Below are positions 51,527-64,000 of a stretch of 64,000 bases of DNA, piece after piece (positions within the stretch are counted from its first letter, which is position 1; each line of letters begins with the position of its first letter). This DNA is from Litomosoides sigmodontis (taxonomy: Eukaryota; Nematoda; Chromadorea; Rhabditida; Onchocercidae). The notes under the pieces are model-generated. The model was not told the origin of the DNA. It did not search any database and saw nothing but the letters and a program-made list of their open reading frames with translations. The position numbers and the translations under genes were made by a program. The stretch lies in assembly GCA_963070105.1 (NCBI GenBank), contig OY718808.1, forward strand, positions 4,193,738 to 4,257,737. Direction: 5' to 3'.

Positions 51527-53118
51527 TTGCTAGTTTATAATGTTTTATTTTCACTGAAATTAAATTTCAATATGACTTAAAATTTGCAGTTAGCAATAAT
51601 ATCTGTAAACGCATAATAAATGCCTTGTTAAATTACATGGAAATTTATGAATTCAAAAGTTAAGAAACTCTTAAATTTTTCACCTTTAGACGAATTTCAT
51701 CAAAAAAAGAGTTTGAAAGAGATTAATTCAAGATTAATTCAATTATTTTACGTCCAAAAAAGATGAAGTAATTATAACGGTGTTAAGTAATAGGTTTCTT
51801 AATTAAATCTCACTAAAATATACGAATTTTAAAACCGAATATTCCTTAATTGAACGAAATTACTGCAATAATTGAAAAATGGAAAATAGAATATGAATAT
51901 TTAAATATTAGTTATAAATGGGTATATAACACATACATGACTCATGTATGAATGTTCTAATAGCAAATGGCGCATAATAGTTAAAAAAATATATGCCTAT
52001 ACTTGTTATATATGTAAATAAATTAGCTTAAATTGTAATTTCATATTAAAATGGTACAAATTCCAAGTATCAAACAGATATAATTGCACAGAATTTAAAA
52101 GTTTATTAAGTTTGAAGAAAAAACGAATTTTAATAAAAATTATTCGAAATGAACCATTTCGTTCATTTCGAATGAACATACTGCGCTAAATTTGCTCGCT
52201 ACGCGTTATTTATGACTTTTCGTCCTTCCTTTTTTATGAAGTGTCCGGGTGGAATTACTCAAGTGGTTTAAAAAAGAGGAAGGAGAATTGTTGGTAGGAC
52301 GAAAATTATTTCCTCTGTCCATTTTTACCTTTCATTTATCAGTCATCAATTTCATTTTGCTAATTTCCTGAAAACCGGTTTTTATCACTTATCATTTTTC
52401 TTACTCTTTCCTTCCTTCCTTCCTTCCTTCCTCCCTTCCTTCCTTTCTATTGCTAGCCGGAAATACTTATGAAAATTCATTTCACTTCTTATCATTGTGT
52501 TCATCACCACCACCATCACCATCATCGTACTTCTACTCATCTCCCTAACTCATTTCTTCGCTTCACCTATCACTAAAATTTCTTCATGCAAAACAATGAA
52601 TATCCTCTTTTTCACAAATACACCATCTTTCTTTCTCTCGCCGACCTTCTTCCTCTCTCTTTCTCCCTCTTCTTTCCTTCCTCCTTCTCTCACAATAATT
52701 TTCTCGAAACTTTAGAAGTTTAATAAGAAAAGGCCTAGCACTAACACTCTCAAAACATTCACAGTAAAATACTCCAAAAGACGAGCCGCTCGTTGCATGT
52801 AAAATTCATTTATGATGATGGTGTATTATTGCAAGGAGAAAGAAAGAGTTGGAAGAATTGACCGAATTTTGTAAATTACCCGTAAAGCTATCCTAGCAGT
52901 TCTTCACTAAAGATTTCGTAGTCATGCAAATGATCATCACTGCAGTGATAGGGTAGTAGTGCAACGTAGTGATGACGGCTGCATATCCTATCAGTGCAAT
53001 TTTATCGTCAAGGAAACTTTACTTCAAAGAGATTATTTTTCAAATTATTTAAAATACTAGAAAATAAAATCCCAATGCAATGATGGTAATGCTATTGAAG
53101 GAACAACCATGCAAAAAC
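51527..53118. other. Intergenic, no gene seen
   Basis: Upstream of the lectin. AT-rich on the left; the right half is pyrimidine-rich on the plus strand and includes (TTCC)n at 52411-52446. Confidence 0.6.
52411..52446. repeat. (TTCC)n microsatellite
   Basis: About nine TTCC units with one variant. Confidence 0.9.
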
Positions 53119-54085
<967 letters not shown>

Positions 54086-57000
54086 GTAACAATAATAAGA
54101 GGATTAATATTTGAAAAAAAACAAGATGCTTACAATAATTTAATAATTAGTTAAAGAGTGTGAAACCGATAGCATAGCAGTTAGAGTAATAATTTATTTC
54201 TTCCTAAACCGCTTGAATAAACCGCTGCTTTCGCAATCTTTTTAAATACATCAGTTTAACAATGTAACTGTTAGCAGGGGATGGTAAAAAGTGAAACTGC
54301 AAAAAGGCAAACTGTCAAACTGCTTTCAAGATATAATCAACCTTCGAAGAAAAATCAGTTTTCACACTTAGTTATTGCATTCAATAATCGATAAATGTTT
54401 TACGGATCATAATGATACGTCGCAATTTGACGACGTGGAAACTCTTTAAGTAATAATTTTAACTAATAGTTAGTGACTGGAATTGTTTTTTCCTATTTAG
54501 AAATAAATTATAATTTCTTTCAACATGTTTATACTGTTAAATTAATAGCATACCTAGCCGTGTAGATGTGAATTAATTTTTTTTTATTTTGACCATTTCT
54601 ATTATTGTTTTTCAGTAATCAAAGGTGAGCGAGGAAAGAAGCGGTGAATTTGTCAAACGTACTAATTAATTGTAGAATTATCTACTGGTATTTTTTTGTT
54701 TACTGTTTTAAATTATTAGCAAAAATGCATGTTGCCAAGTGGCCTATACTCATTAATAGTACATAGGAATGTAATGGAATCAAATGGATAAACATTAAAT
54801 AGCTTATTCAGTTCCAGTAATGATGTGAGGAAAAAACATTTGTGTTTTAAAAAACGTTTTTCTCATCCAAAAGAAATTGCATTTGAAGTAACTTACTCTG
54901 ACGTGTGGCTGACATTGAAATGATTTGTGGCATAAAAGTTATCATTTGAAATTAGGCGAAAAAAATTTTTCGGAAGCTTTAAATCTTTTTTTAACTTTTC
55001 TACATTGTTCAATTAGGTGAAACAATTGTAGTTCTACATAGATTTTTTTGCCTCTCCTTTTTTTATCCGCATGAAGAGTAATTTAAATCAAAATGAAACG
55101 AATTAGTTTGTAAAAAGAAAAATTACGAATCTCTTAATACTCCTTCTTATTTTGATCTTTGCTTGAATTTGTGAAAATTTAAAAATTTTTAATAATTATT
55201 TAATTTGCTTTTGCAAAAATTTTCGTCGATTGGTTTTTTGTGACAAGTAAAAAATTTCACTGAGTGACTAAATAAAGCCTTTTTTAATTTCGTTTTTTTT
55301 TTCATTTGTTAGCGAATTGTAATAAAGTAAATTGTTCATTTTTAAAAAATTTTTTAGCTGCAAAAATCTCAACGTTTTCTCAAATATAGGAGGGTATTTT
55401 TTAGGTGAAAACTGTATTTCAAGCTCAATTATTACTGCATTTTTTCTGTCCATAGCACTTATTCCTGCTACTAGTTATGCAAATGAAATTTGTGATGATA
55501 TAATGATACCGCTATAGTGGTTACAAAAAACGGTCAAAATTGCTCATTTTTTGCATAACTTTTTTAAATTTAGCTGTGATGACCCATCCTGATAAAAATG
55601 ATAGCAAGCGATTTGTATTACTAAGTAATACTAAATGTTTGCAGGAAAGAAAAAGCAAACAAGTTGTTTTAAAATGCATTAAATTTGCATTGAATTTCAG
55701 TTTAACGCACATCATTCGTTCGATTTCCTTTAAATTTGGAAATATTACTCATATCTCAGTAATTGAACAAAAAAAGAAATAGATCTATGAATTTAAAAAA
55801 CATGATATTACCTTTTGTAATTTTTGCCTTTTAATTTTGCATGAAGCTAAAGAGAGAAAAGCATTCCATCTTCGTTTTCTTTTCTAATTTTTAATTGTTA
55901 TGACCAAATAAAATTAAATTTAAATTCTAACAGTTTTCTATTTCTAATCTAATAAGAGCTAAATACTTTCAAAGTGTAAAAGTGGTATTACTGCAATAGC
56001 ATTTGGAGGTAATTTGCATATCGTACCATCAATTATCAACACTTTCAATTATCTTCTATTACTGATCAAAATGCATTTAATATACTAAAGTTGGAAGATG
56101 GATGTTATTAATTAAATGTTTGCAAATTAATACAATCATTCACCGATCACTCATTTAGACGAATGCAGACGAGAGCTATTGTTAGTTTTGAGTGCTTTTT
56201 TTTCAATTGTGCAGTAATTTTTGTGAATTACAAAAAAAAAAAGAAAGATAGGTCAAACCGAATTTCCGGTGGCGAAAATTACTGATGAAAAATTAATAGG
56301 TTTGCAGCACAATGAGAATGGAAAAAAACGGAAAAAAAGAAAAAAGGGAAAAAAATTGAAAAATCGTTTATTGCGAATAAACTTCGATCAATTCATTCAT
56401 GGAAAAAAAAACACCTTATTTTCCTTCGATATTTTAATTTTTATACTTCCTTCCGTTCAATCAAAAAATTCCGCTTTTTTTTTCTTGTTGATATCCCATT
56501 TACTTGTTTAAACTACAACAATAGTAGCAGAAAATAAAATATGGCAAGTTTTGCAAACTTTTAAAAGCAAAAAATGAGAGAAAAATCGAAATAAAATCGG
56601 AAATCTTTCCATTCAAAGAATAAGATTTAGAATTTAATGTGCAACTACAAAAGGATTATGCAGTAATCAGTCGTTTTTTTTTCGCTTTTCTCACATCTTT
56701 TTAAAGTCTCAATTTTAATTTTTTAAAAAAAATTCTAAAAGTAAAAGTCAATTTTTCATGTTTTTGTAAAATAAAAAATACAAAAAAAATAAATCCATCG
56801 GAAAAAATATTCTTTCCTCATCCATTTCTTTTCTCATTTATGATTTTTTCTTTCATTTTTGGGAAATCAAAACAAAATTAACTTCGGTGTTCCACGTGCT
56901 AATTATCCATTCACTGTTTTAAACTTCATCGTTGAACAATACAACGTATGTCATTCGAGAAAAGCATTAATGTGATGGCTTAAAAATTTTCAATTTAAAT

Positions 57001-60000
57001 TTGAGTGTAAGGTAATTAAAAGTGTAACAAAAATGTGATTATGTAGAGATGTACGCGCAACGTTCGGTTAGAATACTTCTGATTGGCGAACTTTTCCTCA
57101 ATTAATTCACAGCAGTATTTATTAATAAGCTTAAGCTAAGATTGAATTAAATTGAAGTGATAAGATATTTGTACAAATTATAAATTTGAATTAATTATGC
57201 AAGTTTACTTTATCGGTCTACCATGACCATGTAATCGATGATACAACTGCACAATTACACTTTATCATTACGGTTTGCATGCAGCGGTTTTTTCTTTGGT
57301 CCGCCACCCATTTTCTTCTTACACCTTGTTATGCTTCAAAAATTAAAGAAAAAAAAGTGATAGTTTAAAATTGTTGTCGGAAAAAACCATTTATGCAAAT
57401 GCAAATGTTTTATTTTACCCTTTCTTTCTTATTCTTTCAGAATTTTATCCAAAAATTTTACGGATGAATTTAGAAATCAGAAAACATTGTGAGATCACTT
57501 TCAAATAAAATGAAATTTTCACACGTAATTTTGATTTTTTTTAAAATTGTGCTTTGTAAAAATGTTATGAGAAATGATTCGTTTCGTTCTTCGTCTTCCA
57601 CTTTCCTGTGAAACGTACGGTACAACACTTCTGTGTTTATCTTTTCCACTTCAGTTACTTTGCTTTTGTGAGAGAGAAAGAGAAAAAAGTGAAACAATTC
57701 ACATGTATACCATTTTTTTCTGCTAACTTTTTTATTTATCAAAGTGAAACTCATTTTCAGCAGCTATTTTACGTATCGATTCATTCCTCAAATATCGTCC
57801 CAATCTTTTGCTGTGATCGAACAATGTTGCACGTCGCATTCATTTATGTCAGTTTTTCACGTTTTCGTTCAATTCAATAAATTTTAAAATTTTCAACCTT
57901 CATTTTCGAGCGAAATGTAAGTGATATGTTAGTTAATGCAAAAGTATTCATTTTATAAATTTATTGGTCTTTTTGCGACGATTTAGGAGTAGGTGGAGGA
58001 GCACTAATGATTTGATGGCGCGAACAATTTAAGTGGTAAAAGATGTGTTGCTTACTTAGAGCATTTAATTTGGAGTAGTTAATTGCACTTTCCTTAAGCA
58101 TATCAGTTAGCATAAATCGTTACGGTTGCTAATTCTTGTAAGCATACAATTTAAGAATTCCATTTTGAACTATTTTCGCTTTCTCAAAGTTTGTATTTAC
58201 TTTATCGTTTCATCGCTTTGATCTCAGTTGGATGAAAGTGACCGGTGAGGAAGGTGTTCACTTCGTGCTTGTGCTGTTTTAATCAAAGACTTTTGATCAG
58301 TTATCATCAGAATCATTCTTTGTTACACTTTAACCAAGGCAGTAAGCAAATTAGGGATTTCCTTTTTTGAAGAAAATAAAGTAAGAAAGGTTAGGCGTAG
58401 TTTGTTCATTGAATTGATTTTAATTAAACAGTTCAAGGAACGCTTTGAAAAAAAATATGGCAGAAGTATTGCTGTAGTTCTAACATTAAATAAGGCAAAT
58501 CATTCCGAGTGATATTTAAAAGAAGAAATGAACAAATTAGCAGGCTGCTCTGTTTGAAAAAAAAACAGCGAAGTGATACTTCGATGAAAAGAAATAAACA
58601 TTTACTTGACATATGGTTAATTATTTGGATTTAAATGCAACATTCCAATTAAATAAGCTATCAATGTTAATAACAACTTTAATAATAGCTTCGAAATCTG
58701 CACTAGCTATCACCTGATCAAAGAAGTAAGTAGAGTTCATTCAATTCCAAGACAAAATCTTATCTGATTTAATGCAAAGCAATGTACCAGAAAACATACA
58801 TAGCAAGCGAAAAAAATTCCAATCAATTAAAATCTGTCTTTAATTTAAAACACTATGATAAAATCAAATTTTAGTTTTGTAACTGATATATTATAACGAT
58901 AAAGTACCGCCGAGATATATCATTTGCAAGATAATTTTATAAATGAATTAAAAAAAAAAACCTATTGTTGCACAGTTTCACGTGTGGTTTGAAATTGTTT
59001 GAATGTTGAAAGCGTATGCTTGTGTAATTGATGCGTTATAAAGATTATAAAAAATGAGTCAAACAAAAGATATTCAAATTTTCCAAAAAAAAAACGTATT
59101 TTTTGTTACTAAATAAGTGAAACTATGTATTACTATCAGATAACAGCACGAAAATGTTCAGATTGAAATTGATCAAATAACACGGCTGCGTGCGATGAAA
59201 GAAATGATGCAAAAAAATGGACTGAAATGAAAATTTTAATTTATTTTTTTTTCTCTTCATCTTCTAAAGTTGTCAATCTTGCAGCATATTTCCTCCTTTC
59301 TCGCCCTGTTTTTCATGAACTACGGTTTTATCAAAAACGAGCATTTTTCATTAAAAGAGAAGGCGGAAATCAAAATGCATGGCAAATGATTGTAACATTT
59401 ATCGTTGCACAGATAATTTGAAATTTAAAAAAAAAAAAATGATAGCAACGAGCAAAATAGATTTTTATGTTGAAAATACAGCTGTTTAGTTTCCTAATTT
59501 GCAGAATAATTTAAACTAAATTTTTTAAAAAAAAAGGTCGCCAAATTTATCAAAAAAAAGAAAATTAAAGAAATTTTCTAAAACATCACAACTTCTATGA
59601 AATGGCGAAGTTCTGCAAATGGAAGTTTTGTAAAGTTCGCAGAAATGAGAAGTGTGCTTATAATTGGCAAAAAAAGTGCTGCTTTGTTGCGCAGTGATGA
59701 AGAACTGATCCGTAAATATTACAGTAATATAAAAAATATTCCTAAATTAGCAAAAAATACTCCCAAATTAAATATCCCTAAGTTGCAAATTGCTTGTAAT
59801 TATTTGTAATGAAAAGAAGCGCCTTGTTTTTCAGTGTTAAATTTCATGAAAACAAAGGAAAAGCTGAAAAATGAATCAAAACTAAAATCAACTTTTTTTT
59901 GTTGTTAAAAAATTTAGAATTGCACGTGCAAAGAATGGGCCGGAAGATCGCAATGATTATTTAGCTAATGTTGAAGAGAATTGAGCGTGTTATTTTACAA

Positions 60001-61393
60001 ACTATTAAATATGCACCAAATATGAAATGAAATAATAGCAAAAAAATTATACATGCAAAGAAAATATGAACTATTAGTTCGTTATTTAAAATTGAATTCG
60101 AATTAGTCGAACATAAACTAATTGGAAAATTTTCATTTAAAAGTTCAACTAAATTAGAATGAAAAATATATTGAAATCGAAAATGACATATATGTAATGT
60201 GTTAAGCTGTTGCAATGCAATTAGCAATGATATCATATCGACTACCTTTGCTATCATTCATTGTGCTATTTTTTTAACCAAAATTTGCACAGTTGAAGTG
60301 TTTCGTTGATTGGTTCTCCATGGTATGCCATAATGTTTTATTCGCGATTTGCACGATGAGATGAAATACTAATATTTAGGGTTTTAACAAATTTACAAAT
60401 AGCTCTTCTTTTAAAAGTAAGCTAAATATGCTAAATATTATCATAGCGAAATTAATAATTCAATGGATTACGAATAAACTATTTAATAAATTTGGCTTTG
60501 TGCATTTCTCAAAATTACCCCTTCAAGAATGCTTCCATAAACAATTACTGATAAAATTAGTAATTGTTTACTAATACTCTGAAATAACAGATTAATTCAG
60601 TAATTAATTTGATTTAATAAATAATTCAATAATTGAGGAATGGAAATGAATGCAGTAAATTTATCAGAAATACAAACTTATTGAAGTATTTTCATAGCTT
60701 TGTGTGCTTTTTAAACGAATCAAATTAACTGTATTGGCATTTTTCCTTAAATTCATCTGTATGCTACTTCAAATTTAAATATTACTATAAATTTGTGGGT
60801 ATTAAACCAAACCAGACATTACGTTTAGCTCAGGGTTTAATTCCATTAATTACACATAGGAAATTCAATATCCAGTAATTTTGTTTCTAAAGTTTATATT
60901 AAAAAAAAGACGGGACAGTGCAATTGCTATGATGAGCCCTAATCTTAATAGTTAAAAAATTTTTTTTGTTAAATTAGTAAAAATGAGCTAATAAAATGAC
61001 GTGTTTTTGACAAGTCACCTGTTGAAGGTAACGTTGGAGAAATCTTTATGATAACATGTAAAACAATGTAAAATTAGAATACTTGTAACATCAAATATTT
61101 GTGCAAATTATTTAAATTTTAAAATTAAATTAAGTATACGTAATAAATTAACTTAAAATACTTTTTGCTGTTTTTGATGATTGCAGGTGGAAAATAATTT
61201 TAGCTTATTTTTCGAGCACACAGTTGCTGTGTTATTGGGAGCAAATCCAATTTAAAACCTAATAATTCTGATAATCTCATGAAATTTGATTCATCACTTC
61301 ATGAGAATTGCGAATTGCCCGTTCTATTTCATGTACGCATTTCATTTTTTTAGCCGCTGCAAAAACTTTTGTCACTTCAATTTAGGAATTTTG
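54086..61393. other. 7.3 kb with no assigned gene; some exon-like fragments
   Basis: AT-rich. Several short stretches behind AG acceptors read like exon ends on the plus strand (58436-58520, 59137-59229, 59270-59421, 59590-59700, 59924-59985 and 61183-61252), each ending in a stop or a weak donor. I could not join them in phase or recognise a family. They may be parts of one small-exon gene, or chance ORFs. Confidence 0.35.
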
Positions 61394-61861
61394 ATGATTC
61401 AAGCGCTTACATTCATTTTGTTTTTTTATCACTTCGTTGTTGCGAGTGAGGAAGGGAAAGGAGTCCGAAATGTCCGCTTTTACATTCCAATCAATGGATC
61501 AGAAATAATTGATTTTGGATTTAAAGTTCACAATGCTGTTGCATTTTTTTCCGAAAAGTGAAGAATTTAATGAACGTTCAGTTGTGCTTATTCGAAATGG
61601 ACGCTTAGTTCGAGAAGGGGTGCTTTTATTGCTCAATGTTTTTTATTTTGCTTAAGTTAATTGCTCATCTATTTGTATCATTTCACTATGCTGTGTTGAT
61701 AAACGTTTTAAATTCAGGTGAAATTTTATGAAGGACGTGTTTATTATTCGAGTGGCAAATTTTACATTCGAAATTTTCAAGAGCGTGATACAACGGTGCT
61801 ACTTCTTACAGGACCGAATGATGCACCGCAAAAGTATTCCATCGAAGCGGCAAAAGATTAA
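61394..61861 (+). CDS. Small secreted protein with Ig-like traits, frame broken once
   Basis: ATG 61394 opens a signal peptide (MIQALTFILFFYHFVVAS). The mature start is EEGKGVRNVRFYIPI. Exon 1 is 61394-61619, exon 2 61718-61861, with a 98-nt intron in phase. Within exon 1 the frame is lost at a run of seven T (about 61542-61548), where the upstream frame meets TGA 13 nt later; the downstream frame continues as SEEFNERSVVLIRNG. Exon 1 is one base longer than a codon multiple, so a single-base indel explains it; the intended product would be about 122 residues. GRVYYSSGKFYIRNFQERD resembles the strand-E/F motif of Ig-like domains. AATAAA lies at 61998. I do not recognise the family. It is either an assembly error in a live gene or a young pseudogene. 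Confidence 0.55.
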
Positions 61862-62288
61862 TTACGTTTGATGATTTACATGACTCAAAAATTTTATTGT
61901 TCATTCTGATTTATATTTATAAAAGAGTAAATCAAAATGAAGGGAGTGTGAAAAAAACTGGCATGTGTATTTGATCAATAATTATGTAATATCTTGAAAT
62001 AAACTGTTTATCTGATATTGTTTTGAGTAATTCTAAAATCTCACTTTAGTCATACAACTAATTCGACTAAGTTTAATTTAATTTACTTATGACTACATGA
62101 ACCTTTTATTTGCACCATTTGATTCTACGAAAGAGATTTGATTCATTTACAGTTTCACAAGAAATCTTCTATCAAAAAACAAATATAAAACAACATGCCA
62201 ATCACTTACATGAGGGATTGTTGTTGACCTGTGTATTACAATTACTATTAAAGCACGGTTTATCAAACACAAAAGACACACACACGCA
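61862..62288. other. Short convergent intergenic spacer
   Basis: 3' flanks of the small secreted gene and of DNMT2, which converge; nothing else seen. Confidence 0.6.
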
Positions 62289-63921
62289 TTACATCTTCAA
62301 CAAATGTTGAAGAAGCAAAGTAACACCGGAAACAGTAATACTGTTACCAAGCGCATGGTACATTTGTTTCGCTGAAATATCGGGTGGTTTAGCAAAAGTC
62401 TCCGGAAATCCCAATAAGTTAGCTATTTCACGCCAAGAAAAGTATCGAATTTGACAGTGCGTAAAATTCTTGCAATTATCAAGTAACACAAAATTCTTCA
62501 ACTGTACGATGCTCATTTCTTGATTCTGAAATAATAACAATATGCACCTGTAAAATGTAACATAAGAAGAAATCATAGTGAGTAAAAATAGTACACTATA
62601 AATTTTGATGCTACAATTGTGATACATATATATGATTATTTATTCCACAAATAAAGGCCAACTTAAACGTTAACGAAATCCGTAACATAACTACGCATAA
62701 AACTTGGAAAATCAATATTACTCTTGCACATCTGCACTTACAACCAACTAGAAAATTACTTGATTTTACACAACAAATGTTCATTTTTATCCACCAACGA
62801 ATCACTTTTATTGCTTGCTGTTTGCAAAATGCATAACATTTATAAAACTGCTTAAATGTTTTCTACATAATAATAAAATTACACTCTTAAAATGCTTCCA
62901 ACCAATTAATCACTGTATCACTTTTACTTTTACATTTTGTTTTCAGAATGCTCCAAAGCATTTTCATAAAATAACATTGATTCGCTTAATAGTTATTTTG
63001 AGAATCTTGCTCGGAACTAAAACTTAAAATTTCAAAGCTTCTCAGTAAACATTCGCAAATATAGTAAAACTTCTCAGATATTTCGTACCTCAATCTTGTC
63101 CGAAAATCGCAATAAAATGGGGCCAGTACCAGCAACATAATGATAATAGGATTTTGTAAAACAGGATGAATAAAAGTTATATGGCGTTGCAAAAGACATG
63201 ACATTTCCGAAACGTTCAATTGTTTCACGTAAAATAACCAAAGAACTATCTTCATTTGCATCATTGCATAAATATTCGCCTGCAATAAATATGCACTATT
63301 ATGCTCTTATTGACAACTTATGATTGTTTAGAAGGAAAGCAAAATGATAATTTGATGATCGCTCCAAAATTGAAATCCTTATGTCAAAAAGCAGATATCA
63401 AAATTAATATAGTTAGGGGGATGGCTCACTTCAAACAACCATTTATGTTAAACTTTTACCGATAGCCTTTCGACGAAAAATTGTCGCACTATCTACTGGC
63501 CAAATTCGATTAATTTTATCAATTGATGGATCACTGATACAGTGATTTGCGAGTCTAGCCAAAAGATAGTATCGAGGTCTTGAATTCGGAATGCCAATCT
63601 CGATTGGTGAAACAATGTACTCCTACAAAAAAAGCTAGCATTAAGCTAATAAAATCATAATTATTCAATGAATTTTTTTTGTTAATCAGCTGAAATAAAT
63701 TACACATATGAACACATTTGAAATTACACATATGAACCTTTAAACGGTAGCACAAATTCATCAGCGTATCCTTCAGCAAATGGTGAGCTTCAGAAGTTTC
63801 AAAGCCACAAACATTTTCCATAATAATATAACGAGGAGGATGTTTCATAGCTTTCAATGCATAGCATATGGTTTTAAGTGCAATACAACGATGATCCGCT
63901 ACATCCTTCCTCAATCCTTTC
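62289..63921 (-). CDS. dnmt-2: DNMT2/TRDMT1 tRNA (cytosine-5) methyltransferase, 5' part outside window
   Basis: Uses S-adenosylmethionine to methylate C38 of tRNA-Asp in the family. Exons on the minus strand: 63921-63738, 63622-63460, 63279-63089 and 62525-62289; all in phase, about 258 codons. Order of motifs: RKDVADHR, then motif IV IIMENVCGFE with the catalytic-site Glu-Asn-Val, then IGIPNSRPRYYLLAR (the DNMT2-specific GIPNSR block), SSCFTKSYYHYVAGTGP in the target-recognition part, and C-terminal WREIANLLGFPETF and ALGNSITV (motifs IX and X). The first visible exon starts one base into a codon, so the exon with SAM motifs I-III and the PPCQ catalytic Cys lies beyond position 64000. The residue after ENV is Cys, usually Lys. 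Nothing in the visible part is broken. Related DNMT1 and DNMT3 proteins lack the GIPNSR/SSCFTK arrangement. Confidence 0.92.
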
Positions 63922-64000
63922 CTGAAAATAATGTCATTCGCACGGTGAATGGGTAGTATTCAATGGAAAAGCAAAAGCTAAAAATTAAAAATACGCTTTA

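Noticed and set aside
55332..55517. ORF with a bacterial-looking signal sequence (FFLSIALIPATSYA), considered as endosymbiont DNA
   Set aside because: Too short, flanked by ordinary AT-rich host-like sequence, and no second bacterial gene nearby.
59961..60257. Minus-strand 98-codon hydrophobic ORF
   Set aside because: Composition follows the local AT bias; no recognisable motif.

Overview
The window looks like nematode nuclear DNA. It is AT-rich, has compact exons with GT-AG introns and several (T)nCAG-type acceptors just before start codons that suit trans-splicing. The gene set is also nematode-like: a GAR-2-type acetylcholine receptor, a Sra-superfamily chemoreceptor, a GPB5/GPLB-1-type hormone subunit, a group II PAK and a small secreted C-type lectin. 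The low GC and abundant simple repeats would suit a spirurid or filarial worm, but nothing here proves the species.

Layout. (1) 1-4.4 kb, minus strand: a D-3-phosphoglycerate dehydrogenase-like gene that lacks its N-terminal third and carries Lys at the usual catalytic Arg. Upstream of it is a 1.27 kb exon coding a nuclear protein with a FLYWCH-like zinc-binding domain. (2) 4.4-12.1 kb: a GC-richer tract full of microsatellites and minisatellites, with coding-like fragments but no model I can defend. (3) 12.1-23.4 kb: AT-rich sequence without a recognised gene. It holds several hairpins, a G-quadruplex-type tract and a compact GC-rich hairpin element at 22.4-22.6 kb. (4) 23.4-32.0 kb, plus strand: the muscarinic receptor gar-2, with about 740 bp of satellite and (AAT)n inside an intron. 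(5) 34.0-35.4 kb: a ten-cysteine glycoprotein hormone beta-5 subunit. (6) 39.5-41.5 kb: a six-exon chemoreceptor. (7) 42.7-46.8 kb: pak-2, twelve exons. (8) 49.7-51.5 kb, minus: a C-type lectin. (9) 53.1-54.1 kb: a (AAT)n array of about 0.95 kb. (10) 54.1-61.4 kb: nothing assigned. (11) 61.4-61.9 kb, plus: a small secreted protein whose reading frame is broken once at a T7 run. (12) 62.3-64 kb, minus: the C-terminal two thirds of a DNMT2/TRDMT1 tRNA methyltransferase, whose 5' part lies beyond the right edge.

The genes do not form one pathway. Several act in signalling (acetylcholine receptor, neuroendocrine hormone, chemoreceptor, Rac/Cdc42 effector kinase). Exon-intron models were built by hand, with codon phase checked at each junction where exon coordinates are given. 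No search or alignment was run; family calls rest on motifs recognised by eye.
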